Part shown: in pieces, positions 33,897-43,421 of the stretch
Numbering within the stretch: position 1 is the stretch's first letter
Layout: the number at the start of each line of letters is the position of its first letter
NCBI RefSeq assembly: GCF_032484785.1
Contig: NZ_JAUETR010000001.1
Location: 4,901,501 to 4,965,500 of the forward strand
DNA: 64,000 nt
From: Bradyrhizobium sp. SZCCHNS1050
GTDB lineage: Bacteria > Pseudomonadota > Alphaproteobacteria > Rhizobiales > Xanthobacteraceae
Direction: 5' to 3'
Program-made: the position numbers and the translations under genes
Notes under the pieces: generated by a model
Databases searched by the model: none
What the model saw: the letters and a program-made list of their open reading frames with translations, nothing else
Told to the model about the DNA's origin: nothing

Positions 33897-34814
33897 ATGG
33901 CCGAGAATGACGACGTCCCGTTCAACCGCAACTTCCCGCTTCGGGCGGGCGTCGTCGAGCAGGTCCGCCCGGGTATTCGCCGCGTCCTCTGCAACAATCC
34001 GAGTCCGTTCACCTTCACCGGCACGGTCAGCTACATCGTGGGGACCGGCAACGTCGCGATCATCGATCCGGGTCCGGACAACGAGGCCCATGCGCAGGCG
34101 CTGCTCGATGCCATCAGAGGCGAGACCGTCACGCACATCCTGGTGACGCACACGCATCGCGATCACTCGCCGAACACCGGACGGCTGAAGGCCGCGACCG
34201 GCGCCACCGTCTATGCCGAGGGCCCGCATCGCGCCTCGCGGCCGCGCTACGAGAGTGAGAAGCACAGTCCGGAATCCGGCGTCGACCGCGACTTTGCGCC
34301 GGATGTCACCGTTGCTGACGGCGATGTGATCGAAGGGCGGGGCTGGCGGGTCGAGGCCGTGGCGACGCCGGGCCATACGGCCAACCATCTCGCCTTCGCC
34401 TGGGCCGAGCGCAGCACCACCTTCGTCGGCGATCACGTCATGGGCTGGGCGACGTCGATCGTGGCGCCGCCCGATGGTTCGATGGTCGACTACATGGCTT
34501 CGCTGGAGCGGCTCGCCGCGCGGCCCGAGGAGCTGTATTTCTCAGGTCACGGTCCGGAAATTCCGGAGGGACCGCGCTACACGCGCTTCCTGATGCGCCA
34601 CCGCCAGGCCCGAGAGGCCTCGATCCTGCATCGCCTCGCCAAGGGCGAGGCCGACATCCCGACCATGGTGCGCGCGATCTATATCGGCATCGATCCACGG
34701 CTCACCACCGCGGCCGGCTATTCCGTGCTGGCCCATCTGGAAGACCTCGTCGCCCGCGGCGTGGTCGCGACGGAAGGTGATCCGGTGATCGGCGGGACGT
34801 ATCGGCTGGTGTAG
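33897..34814 (+). CDS. MBL-fold metallo-hydrolase (LACTB2-like)
   Basis: A 305-aa metallo-beta-lactamase-superfamily hydrolase. The dinuclear metal motif THTHRDHSP (HxHxDH, ~82-90), the bridging region TPGHTANHLAF and the later His of FSGHGPEIPEGP are present, followed by a C-terminal winged-helix tail (HLEDLVARGVVATEGDPV), as in LACTB2/beta-lactamase-like proteins. The ATG at 33897 has AGGGAAGG upstream. Members cleave RNA, thioesters or other esters; the substrate here is unknown. Confidence 0.85.
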   Translation: MAENDDVPFNRNFPLRAGVVEQVRPGIRRVLCNNPSPFTFTGTVSYIVGTGNVAIIDPGPDNEAHAQALLDAIRGETVTHILVTHTHRDHSPNTGRLKAATGATVYAEGPHRASRPRYESEKHSPESGVDRDFAPDVTVADGDVIEGRGWRVEAVATPGHTANHLAFAWAERSTTFVGDHVMGWATSIVAPPDGSMVDYMASLERLAARPEELYFSGHGPEIPEGPRYTRFLMRHRQAREASILHRLAKGEADIPTMVRAIYIGIDPRLTTAAGYSVLAHLEDLVARGVVATEGDPVIGGTYRLV

Positions 34815-34890
34815 CGAATAGCGAGTAGGGGAAGAGTGCGAGCCGGGAAGACTTCATTCCCTATTCGCCACTCCCTATACGCCATTCGCC
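34815..34890. repeat. Repeat of GAATAGCGA/TATTCGCCA units
   Basis: GCGAATAGCGAGTAGGGGA near 34813-34831 is followed, in the opposite sense, by TCCCTATTCGCCACTCCC and TATACGCCATTCGCC (34857-34889). The small units repeat with changes, as in known Bradyrhizobium intergenic repeats. It lies between convergent genes and may form a stem. Confidence 0.55.
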
Positions 34891-34894
34891 CCGC

Positions 34895-35755
34895 TCACTT
34901 CTTCACCGTCTTCGCATTTCCCTTCGCCGCCACCGGCGGCGGCGTGACCTTCTTCACCGGCTTCTGCGCCTCGGCCTCGCCGGCGTTGGACAGGTCCTCG
35001 ATCAGCTTGGCCACGCGCGCGGCATTGCTGCCGATATCTGACTCGAAATAGCGCGAGGCGGAGCGGACGTCGACGCGGGAATCCTCGCCGTCGGGCTGGA
35101 TGCGGATCGAGATGTCCTCGCGGAAGCCCATGATCGGCGTGCGCGCGACCGCCTCGATGCGGCCGACGCGGCGCGGCGGCTGCGGCGCGCGTTCGTCGAC
35201 CACGAACCATTTGCGCCGGTTGACCAGCTTCAGGGCGATCGCGTAGGCGCGATCGGGCGGCAGCTCGATCTGCACCGGCTCGATGTCCGGATAGAATTTC
35301 TGCTGCTGCTCGGCTGAATACAGCCCGGCATAGACGGCCGTGTTGGTGCCGTCGCCGTTGCGGAGCGGCGCCAAAGCCTCGAAGCGCGGCGGATCGATCG
35401 GGTCGGTGGTGATGTCGTAGATCTTCGGCAGCTTGCGGTACTGGAGCGCGAGGTAGGCCGGATAGGCCAGCACCACCGCATCGATCATGAAGGCGAGCAG
35501 GATCCGGCTCATGCCGCGGCTGCCGTTGCGCCAGATCGCGACGAAGGCGGCAAGCCCGAGCAGGATCGACAGCACGGCGAGCCCCAGCGCGCCGAAGAAC
35601 GTCGCCAGCGCCGGCTTCATCTCCAGAAAATCGAAGCGCAGGATCAGGATCGAGACCAGCACGGCGACGACCGAGAACACCGCCAGATTGCGTGTCCAGG
35701 TCGCGAGGCTGGAGATCGGCTCCGACAGATAGGGGGCGTGAAACCTGCGTGCCAT
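34895..35755 (-). CDS. DUF1499 domain membrane protein
   Basis: A 286-aa protein. Three hydrophobic helices lie at ~26-42 (LAVFSVVAVLVSILILRF), ~52-70 and ~85-103, followed by a soluble DUF1499 domain (~130-260), including FEALAPLRNGDG, YPDIEPVQIELPPDRAYAIAL and SRYFESDIGSNAARV. The C-terminal tail is Lys/Pro-rich. The DUF1499 function is not known to me. The ATG at 35755 avoids an improbable Pro/Arg-rich upstream extension. Confidence 0.82.
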   Translation of the reverse strand: MARRFHAPYLSEPISSLATWTRNLAVFSVVAVLVSILILRFDFLEMKPALATFFGALGLAVLSILLGLAAFVAIWRNGSRGMSRILLAFMIDAVVLAYPAYLALQYRKLPKIYDITTDPIDPPRFEALAPLRNGDGTNTAVYAGLYSAEQQQKFYPDIEPVQIELPPDRAYAIALKLVNRRKWFVVDERAPQPPRRVGRIEAVARTPIMGFREDISIRIQPDGEDSRVDVRSASRYFESDIGSNAARVAKLIEDLSNAGEAEAQKPVKKVTPPPVAAKGNAKTVKK

Positions 35756-35887
35756 CGTGTCAGGAACTGCCGGGGTTGGGCCGCTGCCTGCGTTGCCGGG
35801 CGGCCGGATCACCCGTGTGAGACCACGCGGATGGCGTAAATTCAAGAGGCGTTTGGCCCGGAGAAGGCGGTTGATGCGGAGACCGCG

Positions 35888-37105
35888 TCAGACGGCTCGG
35901 TCTGGGCGGCTGCGCAACGCCGTCAGCATCAACAGGACGGTTGCGATCGAGAAGGCTGCGCCGGTCGTGAACGTCGCCTGCGACCCATAGGCGTGCCACA
36001 GCCATCCCGCCAGCAGGCTCGCGACCAGCAGCGCAGCGCCGGTCACAAGGTTGAACAGGCCGAACGCGGTGCCGCGCAGATCCGGCGGGGCGGTATCGGC
36101 GACCATTGCCGACAGCAGCCCCTGCGACAGCCCGAGGTAGAGGCCCCACAGCGCGACGCCGATCGCGGTGCCGATCAGGCCGGGCACGAAGGCCAGCGTC
36201 AGGTCGGCGGCTGTCAGCACCACGAGGCCGCAGGTCAGCACGTTGTTGCGGCCGATGCGGTCGGAGAGGATGCCGGCGGGCATGGCGACGCCGGCATAGA
36301 TCAGGTTCATCAGCACGTAGACCAACGGGATCAGGGCGAGAGCGAGGCCGTCGGCCTGCGCCTTCAGCACCAGGAACGCCTCGCTGAAGCGGGCCAACGC
36401 GAACACCGCGCCGGTGGCGACCACGATCCAATAGGCCGATGGCAGCTGGCGCAGCTCGCGCGCATGGACCGGCCAGTCCCGGCGCACCGCAGGCGCGGTC
36501 TGCGCCGGCTCGCGCAGGCCGAACAGGATCAGCAGCACGGCAAGCGTGGCCGGCAGCGCCGACCACCAGAACACCGCCCGGAAGTCGTCGGCGTAGAGCG
36601 CCATCAGCGCCACGGCGAGGAGGGGACCGGCAACGGCGCCGATCGTGTCGAGCGCCTGGCGCAGGCCGTAGCTCGCGCCGCGGATGCCTTCCGGCGTGAC
36701 GTCGGCGATCAGCGCGTCGCGCGGCGCCTCGCGGATGCCCTTGCCGATGCGGTCGACGAAGCGCGCCGCGAGGATCTGCCATGATGTGCTGGCGAGCGGA
36801 AACACCGGCTTGGTCAAAGCCGCCAGTCCATAGCCGATTGCGACCAGCAGCTTGCGCTTGCCAATGCGGTCGGACAGTGCGCCGGAGAACACCTTGGTGA
36901 TTGCGGCGGTCGCCTCGGACACGCCTTCGATCAGGCCGATGGTCACCGTGGAGGCGCCGACCACGGTCGCGAGGAAGACCGGCAGCAGCGCATGGATCAG
37001 CTCCGAGGAGATATCCATCAGGAGCGATACCAGCCCGAGCGTCAGCACCGTCGACGGTATGTCGCGCCATGTCGTAGACGCTGGGAGGCGCGCTCTTGAA
37101 CTCAT
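35888..37105 (-). CDS. MFS transporter
   Basis: A 405-aa inner-membrane protein with about twelve hydrophobic segments. Loop motifs of the major facilitator superfamily are visible between helices 2 and 3 (GALSDRIGKRKLLVAIG) and between 8 and 9 (GILSDRIGRNNVL). The ATG at 37105 has AAGG with good spacing on the minus strand and is preferred over the GTG six bases upstream. It resembles drug- or metabolite-efflux MFS proteins; substrate unknown. Single gene. Confidence 0.88.
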   Translation of the reverse strand: MSSRARLPASTTWRDIPSTVLTLGLVSLLMDISSELIHALLPVFLATVVGASTVTIGLIEGVSEATAAITKVFSGALSDRIGKRKLLVAIGYGLAALTKPVFPLASTSWQILAARFVDRIGKGIREAPRDALIADVTPEGIRGASYGLRQALDTIGAVAGPLLAVALMALYADDFRAVFWWSALPATLAVLLILFGLREPAQTAPAVRRDWPVHARELRQLPSAYWIVVATGAVFALARFSEAFLVLKAQADGLALALIPLVYVLMNLIYAGVAMPAGILSDRIGRNNVLTCGLVVLTAADLTLAFVPGLIGTAIGVALWGLYLGLSQGLLSAMVADTAPPDLRGTAFGLFNLVTGAALLVASLLAGWLWHAYGSQATFTTGAAFSIATVLLMLTALRSRPDRAV

Positions 37106-37173
37106 GCCCACCTTCTAGATGCGGTCCGGCATGCCCGCCTTGCGCCACGTCAACGCCATGGCGGCACGCAACG

Positions 37174-37204
37174 CCACGGCCCCGCCAAAGGGGAGGGGCC
37201 GTGG
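37174..37204 (-). terminator. Hairpin CCACGGCCCC / GGGGCCGTGG
   Basis: Exact 10-base arms (37174-37183 and 37195-37204), 29 bases beyond the end of the minus-strand LivK-type gene. The stem is strong but without a clear U-tract. It probably ends the binding-protein transcript before the MFS gene. Confidence 0.65.
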
Positions 37205-37232
37205 CTGCCTTGGTCAGGCTTGCGTCAGATGC

Positions 37233-38438
37233 TCAATGCGAATGCACCAGCGGGCAGGCGGACTCCGAAAGCTTGCCGAATGCCTCCTCGCCGGACATCG
37301 TCTGGATCAGCTTGTAGTAGTCCCAGGGGTACTTCGACTCCTCCGGCTTCTTGACCTGCATGATGTACATCTCATGCTCCATCAGGCCGTCGGCGCGGAT
37401 CTTGCCGTTGGACGTGAACATGTCGTCGATCTTCATATTGCGCAGCTGGTCCATGACCTTGTCGGACTCGGTGGTGCCGGCCGCCTTCACGGCGTTGAGA
37501 TAGGTGGTCGTCGCCGAGTAGTAGGCGGCCTGGTTCATGGTCGGCTCGCGCTTGGTCTTTTCGTAGTAGCGCTTGGCGAAAGCACGGGTCTTGTCGTTGA
37601 GGTCCCAATACCAGCCGGTGGTGAGATAGAGACCCTGCGCGGTCTTCAGGCCGAGACTGTGGATGTCGCTGATGAAGGCGAGCAGTGCCGCCGGCTTCAT
37701 CGTCTTGGCGATGCCGAATTCATCCGCGGCCTTGATCGAGTTCGTGAAGTCGTTGCCGGCATTGGCGAGGCCCAGAACCTGCGCGCCCGAGCCCTGCGCC
37801 TGCAGCAGATAGCTGGAGAAATCCGACGTGGAGAGCGGCACGCGGACCGCTCCGACCACCTTGCCGCCATTGGCCTCGACCACCTTGGACGCGGCTTCCT
37901 GCAACTGGGTGCCGAAGGCGTAGTCGGCGGTCAGGAAGAACCAGCTCTTGCCGCCCTGGCTGACCATGGTCTTGGCGGTGCCGTTGGCGAGCGAGGTCGT
38001 ATCGTAGGCGTAGTGGACGGTGTAGGGCGTGCAGTCCTTGCCGGTCAGCGAGGCGCCGGCGGCACCGATCGCGATGAACGGTATTTTCTTCTCCTTGGCG
38101 GCGTTGGCCATCGCGAGGCTGACCCCGGTGTTGGAGCCGCCGAGGATCATGGTGACCCCGTCGCGATCGGCCCACTCGCGCAACTTCTGGGCGCCGACGT
38201 CCGGCTTGTTCTGATGATCGCTCTCCATGAACTCGATCTTGTTGCCGAGCACGCTGCCGCCGAAATCCTCGATCGCCATCCTTGCAGCCTCGACCCCGCC
38301 CGGCCCGATCACGTCGGCATAGAGCCCGGACATGTCGTCGATGTCGCCGATCACGACCTTGTTGCCAGCGGCGTGCGCGGCCGTGGCGGCCAGTGATGCT
38401 CCCAGCAGCCAAGGCAGCAGGCGGGTTGATTTTCGCAT
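37233..38438 (-). CDS. ABC transporter substrate-binding protein, LivK-type (orphan)
   Basis: A 401-aa periplasmic binding protein (Peripla_BP_6) with a Sec signal (MRKSTRLLPWLLGASLAATAAHA). The mature start GNKVVIGDIDDMSGLYADV and GGSNTGVSLAMANAAKEKKIPFI are typical of urea/amide/branched-chain-type binders. No permease or ATPase gene lies beside it, so it either shares a transporter encoded elsewhere or serves another role. Ligand unknown. Confidence 0.88.
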   Translation of the reverse strand: MRKSTRLLPWLLGASLAATAAHAAGNKVVIGDIDDMSGLYADVIGPGGVEAARMAIEDFGGSVLGNKIEFMESDHQNKPDVGAQKLREWADRDGVTMILGGSNTGVSLAMANAAKEKKIPFIAIGAAGASLTGKDCTPYTVHYAYDTTSLANGTAKTMVSQGGKSWFFLTADYAFGTQLQEAASKVVEANGGKVVGAVRVPLSTSDFSSYLLQAQGSGAQVLGLANAGNDFTNSIKAADEFGIAKTMKPAALLAFISDIHSLGLKTAQGLYLTTGWYWDLNDKTRAFAKRYYEKTKREPTMNQAAYYSATTTYLNAVKAAGTTESDKVMDQLRNMKIDDMFTSNGKIRADGLMEHEMYIMQVKKPEESKYPWDYYKLIQTMSGEEAFGKLSESACPLVHSH

Positions 38439-38548
38439 GGTGGCGTTCCCTCGTTTTTTATGGTGCCGGACCTTAGGAACGCGCCCATGGGCTTCCTATT
38501 CGCCTTTGGTCGAGGCGAGGGCGATGGAACTTTTTGCGCGGAACGCAA

Positions 38549-38577
38549 ACGGCCCCCGCGGGGGCGCAGGGGCCGTG
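38549..38577 (-). terminator. Hairpin ACGGCCCC / GGGGCCGT
   Basis: Arms at about 38549-38556 and 38569-38576 lie 27 bases beyond the stop of the minus-strand acyl-CoA ligase gene. On the minus strand the stem is followed after about ten bases by CGCAAAAAG rather than a U-run, so it may be only a weak intrinsic terminator. Confidence 0.55.
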
Positions 38578-38603
38578 AGTCTCGCGCGGAGCGGGAGTGG
38601 TTG

Positions 38604-40232
38604 CTAGGCGGCGGCGTTGGGGAAGCGATAGCTCTTGAACTGGTCGCGCAGCGCAGTCTTCAGGATCTTGCCCGTTGCCGTGTGCGGGATGCCGTCGACG
38701 AAGGCGACGTCATCGGGCATCCACCATTTGGCGATCTTGCCTTCCATGTATTTCAGGATGTCCTCGCGCGTCGCGGTCTGGCCGGGCTTCAACTGCACGA
38801 TCAGCAGCGGGCGCTCGTCCCATTTCGGATGATAGACGCCGATCACGGCAGCCTCGGCGACGGCCGGATGGCCGACGGCGAGATTCTCGAGGTCGATCGA
38901 GGAGATCCATTCGCCGCCGGACTTGATGACGTCCTTGGAGCGGTCGGTGATGCGCATATAGCCATGCTCATCGACGGTGGCGACGTCGCCGGTGTCGAAG
39001 AAGCCTTCATCGTCGAGGATGTTGCTGTCGACCTTGTAGTAGGCCTTCGACACCGCGGGACCGGACACCTTGAGCCGGCCGAAGGTCTTGCCGTCCCACG
39101 GCAACTCGGTGCCGGCATCGTCGGTGATCTTCATCTCGACCCCGAACGGCGGGAAGCCCTGGGTCTGCAGCACATCGAGCTTGGCGTCGCCGTCGGCGGC
39201 GAGGAACGGCGGCTTCAGGGTGGCGAGCGTGCCGATCGGGCTCATCTCGGTCATGCCCCAGGCATGGCGCACGCCGATGCCCATGTCGAGGAAGGCCTGG
39301 ATCATCGAGCGCGGCATCGCCGAGCCGCCGCACACGACCATCTTCAGATGCGGCAGTTTGAGGTTATGCGCCTGCATGTGCTGCAGCAGCATCAGCCACA
39401 CCGTCGGCACGCCGGCGGTGTAGGTCACCTTCTCGGTGTCGAGCAGCTCGTAGACGGACGCGCCGTCGAGCTTGGGGCCGGGCATCACCAGCTTGGTGCC
39501 CATCGAGGGAGCGGAGAAGGCAATGCCCCAGCTGTTGGCATGGAACAGCGGAACCACCGGAAGCATTGTGTCTGCTGCGGACGTACCGAGTGAATCCCGG
39601 CTATTGGCCATCAACGCATGCAGCACGTTGGACCGATGCGAATACAGCACACCTTTCGGATCACCAGTGGTGCCGGACGTGTAGCACATCGCGGCTGCGG
39701 TGTTCTCGTCGAAGGTCCCCCAGGCGAAATCGCCGTCGGCCTCGCCGATCCACGATTCGTAGGCGACGGCATTCTTGAGCGTCGTCTGCGGCATGTGCGC
39801 GGCGTCGGTCAGCACGATGTAGCGCTCGACGCTCGGCAGCTTGTCGGCGAGCTTCTCGAGGATCGGCACGAACGTCAGATCGGTGATGACGATGCGGTCC
39901 TGGGCATGGTTGATGATCCAGCCGATCTGCTCGGGAAACAGGCGCGGATTGACCGTGTGACAGATCGCGCCGATTCCCATGATGCCATACCAGACCTCGA
40001 GGTGACGGCCGGTATTCCAGGCGATGGTGGCGACGCGGTCGCCGAGCTTGATGCCGTCGCGCGTCAGCTTCTGCGAGACCTTGAGAGCGCGGTCGTGGAT
40101 TTGCCGATAGGTGGTGCGAACGATGGGGCCTTCGACCGAGCGGGTCACGACCTCCTGGGAGCCGTGGATTGTCGCCGCATGCTCGATGATCCGGTGACAA
40201 AGCAGGGGCCAGTCTTGCATCAAACCAAGCAT
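38604..40232 (-). CDS. Fatty-acid/acyl-CoA ligase (AMP-forming)
   Basis: A 542-aa ANL-superfamily enzyme that activates a carboxylic acid to its CoA thioester through an acyl-AMP. The P-loop [16 protein letters not shown] (residues ~188-203), the A5 motif WGMTEMSP, the A7/A8 region [28 protein letters not shown] and the catalytic Lys in TGKILKT near the C-terminus are complete. It resembles medium/long-chain acyl-CoA synthetases (FadD3/AlkK-like). Single gene. Chain-length preference unknown. Confidence 0.9.
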   Translation of the reverse strand: MLGLMQDWPLLCHRIIEHAATIHGSQEVVTRSVEGPIVRTTYRQIHDRALKVSQKLTRDGIKLGDRVATIAWNTGRHLEVWYGIMGIGAICHTVNPRLFPEQIGWIINHAQDRIVITDLTFVPILEKLADKLPSVERYIVLTDAAHMPQTTLKNAVAYESWIGEADGDFAWGTFDENTAAAMCYTSGTTGDPKGVLYSHRSNVLHALMANSRDSLGTSAADTMLPVVPLFHANSWGIAFSAPSMGTKLVMPGPKLDGASVYELLDTEKVTYTAGVPTVWLMLLQHMQAHNLKLPHLKMVVCGGSAMPRSMIQAFLDMGIGVRHAWGMTEMSPIGTLATLKPPFLAADGDAKLDVLQTQGFPPFGVEMKITDDAGTELPWDGKTFGRLKVSGPAVSKAYYKVDSNILDDEGFFDTGDVATVDEHGYMRITDRSKDVIKSGGEWISSIDLENLAVGHPAVAEAAVIGVYHPKWDERPLLIVQLKPGQTATREDILKYMEGKIAKWWMPDDVAFVDGIPHTATGKILKTALRDQFKSYRFPNAAA

Positions 40233-40352
40233 CAGGTCGTTCCTCCGGTATTCGCTTGCAGCGAGGGTCTTTTGGTCTCTTTGGTCAATTTTAGCGCGCG
40301 CCGCACCCGACGCAAATGGGCTTGTGATGGCCACGACGTCGCGCCGGGCGTG

Positions 40353-41450
40353 ATGGTTAGCGCTGTGGCCGCGGCGATCGCATTGAGCTGGCTCATGGCG
40401 GCGCCGGCGGCGGCCGCGAAATCGGCGCACCGCAGCCCGCCCGCGGCCTCTGAGCCCGCAGCGAAGCCGGCCGACGGCGTTGCCAAGGTGCCGCTTCCGC
40501 AGCCGCGGCCAGCCGACGCGCCGGCGCGGGAGGCGGCCAAGGGCGAGGATGCCGCTCCGCGCGACGCGGCCAGCGCCGGTCCAAAGGCGGATGCCCAAGC
40601 CCCGCCGCCGCCTTCGGCCTGCCGGCTGGCCCTGACCGAAGAGGTCGCGATCGCGCCATCGATTCCGCCGATCAAGGGGCCTGGCGGCTGCGGCGGCGAG
40701 GACCTGGTGCGGCTGGAGGCGGTGGTGCTGCCTGACAAGCGCAGGGTGGCGCTGACGCCTGCGGCAACCATGCGTTGTCCGATGGCGACCGCGGTCGTCA
40801 ACTGGGTGCGCAACGATGTGGCGCCGCTGGCCGAACGGCTCGGCAGCGCGGTCACCGCGCTCGACAATTTCGATTCATATCAGTGCCGCGGCCGCAACAA
40901 TGTCAACGGCGCGCAGCTGTCGGAGCACGGCCGTGCCAATGCGCTGGACGTCCACGGCTTCAAGCTGGCCGACGGCCGCCTGGTCGATCTCACCGACCGC
41001 ACCCAGCCGCGCGATGTGCGCGAGGCGGTGCTGCACGCGGTCTGCACCCATTTCTCCACGGTGCTTGGCCCCGATTCCGACTGGTACCACGAGGACCACA
41101 TCCATCTCGACCTGATCGAACGCCGCAACAACTACCGCATCTGCCAATGGGACGTGTTGGATCCGCTGCCGAAGGTCGCGCCCCTGATGCCGGCGATGCG
41201 TCCCGACGATGCGCCGCCGCGCGAGACGGCTGAGGACAGGGACGTCAAGGGCGGCAAGGCCGCGGCCAAAGCGGGGCCGGCTGCCACACCCGGTGTCAGT
41301 GCGGAGAAGGCGGCTGCCCCGTCCGAGTCAGCTGCTGATGACGGCGCTGCAGCGGAAGCTGAAGAGACGGAGCCGGCAGCGTCTCCGCCCGCGGCTCAAC
41401 CTGTGCCAGCCAAGAGTGGTGGCAAGAGGAAGCACAAGAACAAGTCATGA
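40353..41450 (+). CDS. Extensin-like C-terminal domain protein (LAS-type peptidase fold)
   Basis: A 365-aa envelope protein. The signal peptide (MVSAVAAAIALSWLMAAPAAAA) is followed by an Ala/Pro-rich linker (~25-95), the extensin-like domain (~95-275) and a second low-complexity Ala/Glu/Lys tail. The domain carries QLSEHGRANALDVHGF and EDHIHLDL, which match the SxHxxGxAxD and HxH metal motifs of LAS (LytM/VanY-type) D,D-peptidases, so a role in peptidoglycan is likely. The ATG at 40353 is the best start of the signal peptide, with GTG at 40350 as alternative. The long disordered tails are unusual. Confidence 0.82.
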   Translation: MVSAVAAAIALSWLMAAPAAAAKSAHRSPPAASEPAAKPADGVAKVPLPQPRPADAPAREAAKGEDAAPRDAASAGPKADAQAPPPPSACRLALTEEVAIAPSIPPIKGPGGCGGEDLVRLEAVVLPDKRRVALTPAATMRCPMATAVVNWVRNDVAPLAERLGSAVTALDNFDSYQCRGRNNVNGAQLSEHGRANALDVHGFKLADGRLVDLTDRTQPRDVREAVLHAVCTHFSTVLGPDSDWYHEDHIHLDLIERRNNYRICQWDVLDPLPKVAPLMPAMRPDDAPPRETAEDRDVKGGKAAAKAGPAATPGVSAEKAAAPSESAADDGAAAEAEETEPAASPPAAQPVPAKSGGKRKHKNKS

Positions 41451-41519
41451 GTGGCGTTGCGCCGATCGCAATGACCAGCTAGGCGCTTTGGTATCAAAGT
41501 AGAGGGGGGCGCCGACGTG

Positions 41520-42557
41520 ATGAAGTTGTCTTGTCAAAGGAAGTCTGGCTGTCGGTTCCTCGGAGGCGTGGTCCTGCTGCTCATCGGGACCTGTCCGCTA
41601 AGGGCCAACGATTCCTCCGCGGCAATGGCTGCGGGCGGGCTGACCCTGGTCAAGAATCAGCAAGTGCGGATGGTGTCGGAGGTGCTGCGCATTGCGCCCC
41701 GGCTGGTCGAGGTCACCTACGTGTTTCAGAACACAGAGTCAGACGACGTTACCACCCTGGTCGCCTTTCCACTGCCGGACCTCGACCAGCAGACCTTGAA
41801 CGTGCATCCCGTAAATCTCGCCTTCGAAGGCAAGGCCAATTTCGTCGGTTTCGAGGTCTGGAGTGATGGGCGGGAGATCGCGCCGGATGTGGATGTGAGA
41901 GCCTTTGATGACCGCGGCCGCGATGTCACTGCGGAGCTCAGGCGTCTAGGCGTCGATCCGGTCAATCCGAGCCTCGACGAGGTCCGCCACGGGGCTGCAT
42001 TGCGGAGCCAGCATCTGGCCGAGTTCGAAGACAAGGATATTCTTCCGATCTGGAAAACGCGTGTCAGCTTTCACTGGCAGCAGACATTCCCGGCCGGCAA
42101 GCAGATCACGATCAGGCACCGCTATCGGCCTGTCTATGGCTCATGGTACACGCCGACCGATTCCCGGGTGTCTCGAGTCAAAACTTCGAGCGAACTCGGT
42201 GGGCCCTGGTGCTTCGATCGCGGGTTTGTTGCTGCCGAGCAGCGCCTGCTCGATCGAGAAAGCGCGGCTAACAAGAATGGCTCAGGCGGCTCTGACATTC
42301 TGTATGACAATGTCCAATATGTGCTGAAAACCGGCGCCAATTGGCATGGCCCAATTGGCCGTTTCGAACTGCAGATCGATAAGGGCGGAGCGGACTTGGT
42401 CTCGACCTGCCCGGTTCAGGGACTGACGCTGCAGCGGGTCCCTTACGGCTTCAGCGGCGTCGCAATCGACTACACCCCGACTAGCGATCTCGACATCCTG
42501 TTCGTGTCCAGCCGGTTTCTCGGCAAGGCCGATGGATCCGACGCCAGGACCAAGTAA
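41520..42557 (+). CDS. DUF4424 family secreted protein
   Basis: A 345-aa exported protein with a Sec signal (CRFLGGVVLLLIGTCPLRAND). The body shows the DUF4424 pattern: RIAPRLVEVTYVFQNTESDDVTTLVAFPLPDL, an immunoglobulin-like beta segment, then FHWQQTFPAGKQITIRHRYRPVYG and a Cys-containing C-terminal half (WCFDRG and STCPVQGL). No known activity. A GTG directly before the ATG is an alternative start. It follows the extensin-like gene by ~70 bases and may be cotranscribed. Confidence 0.82.
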   Translation: MKLSCQRKSGCRFLGGVVLLLIGTCPLRANDSSAAMAAGGLTLVKNQQVRMVSEVLRIAPRLVEVTYVFQNTESDDVTTLVAFPLPDLDQQTLNVHPVNLAFEGKANFVGFEVWSDGREIAPDVDVRAFDDRGRDVTAELRRLGVDPVNPSLDEVRHGAALRSQHLAEFEDKDILPIWKTRVSFHWQQTFPAGKQITIRHRYRPVYGSWYTPTDSRVSRVKTSSELGGPWCFDRGFVAAEQRLLDRESAANKNGSGGSDILYDNVQYVLKTGANWHGPIGRFELQIDKGGADLVSTCPVQGLTLQRVPYGFSGVAIDYTPTSDLDILFVSSRFLGKADGSDARTK

Positions 42558-42649
42558 AGGCACTAGCTAGCCTGCGGATATGCTGGGGTCAGGCAGGAGC
42601 CGCGCGAAGATGATCTCGCTCATGCCAGTATCCGAGGCAGCACCAGCCC

Positions 42650-42681
42650 AAAACAAAAGAGCGCCGGTTGCCCGGCGCTCT
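42650..42681 (-). terminator. Rho-independent terminator of the L,D-transpeptidase gene
   Basis: AGAGCGCCGG (42658-42667) and CCGGCGCTCT (42672-42681) form a perfect 10-base stem with a 4-base loop. On the minus strand it is followed by TTTTGTTTTG, a U-rich tail. It lies 59 bases beyond the transpeptidase stop. Confidence 0.85.
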
Positions 42682-42740
42682 CAAAGAAGGATGCTAAACG
42701 CGTTTCTCGGCTTTTTAATTTCGTCCGCCGCAGGCGATGC

Positions 42741-43421
42741 TCACTGCATCGCAGCGTAGGTGCCCCCGCCCTGCAGCGCCATCTGCGGCTTGTAGGGCGA
42801 ATCACCCTTCTTCGGATCGAGGACCACGACGATGGTGCCGACCTTCACCCGGTTATAGAGGTCGATCGCGTCCTCGTTCGTCAGGCGGATGCATCCCGAG
42901 GAGATCGAGGCGCCGATATATTCCGGCTGGTTGGTGCCGTGGATGCGGAACAGCGTGTCCTTGCCGTTGGCATAGAGGTACATCGCGCGCGAGCCCATCG
43001 GATTGTCGGGGCCCGGGGCGACGAAGGTCGGAACGCCCAGACGCTCGATCTCGCCCTTGGTCGGATGCCAAGCCGGCCACTCGGTCATGGCGCCGACCTT
43101 GGCGATGCCCGACCAGGCCATGGCCTCTTCGCCGACGGTGATGCCGTAGCGGATCGCCTTGCCGCCATCCAGCACGTAATAGAGGTAGTGGCTGTCGGAA
43201 TCGACGACGATCGAGCCAGGAGCTTCCTTGCGGTGATAGTCGACGATCGCGCGCCGATAGGGCTCGGCCACCGGCGTGTTGGTGTAGCGGATCTTCGCGA
43301 GAAGTTCCTTGTCCTTCGGCTTGAAGGCCTGGGTGTTGGTCGCCTCGTACGTCGTGGCCTGCATGCAGCCCGACAGCATCAGGCCGGCGGCCAGGAGTCC
43401 GAGTTTCACCTTCAGCGACAT
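42741..43421 (-). CDS. L,D-transpeptidase (YkuD domain), lipoprotein
   Basis: A 226-aa envelope enzyme that makes 3-3 peptidoglycan cross-links or attaches proteins to peptidoglycan. The lipobox LMLSGC (residues ~14-19) predicts a lipoprotein anchor. The YkuD catalytic motif is complete: the His of FRIHGTNQPEYIG and the nucleophile Cys of SISSGCIRLTNEDAIDLY. GAVTEWPAWHPTK-like and PMGSRAMYLY segments are typical. Length is normal for this short-form family. Neighbouring envelope genes fit. Confidence 0.92.
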   Translation of the reverse strand: MSLKVKLGLLAAGLMLSGCMQATTYEATNTQAFKPKDKELLAKIRYTNTPVAEPYRRAIVDYHRKEAPGSIVVDSDSHYLYYVLDGGKAIRYGITVGEEAMAWSGIAKVGAMTEWPAWHPTKGEIERLGVPTFVAPGPDNPMGSRAMYLYANGKDTLFRIHGTNQPEYIGASISSGCIRLTNEDAIDLYNRVKVGTIVVVLDPKKGDSPYKPQMALQGGGTYAAMQ

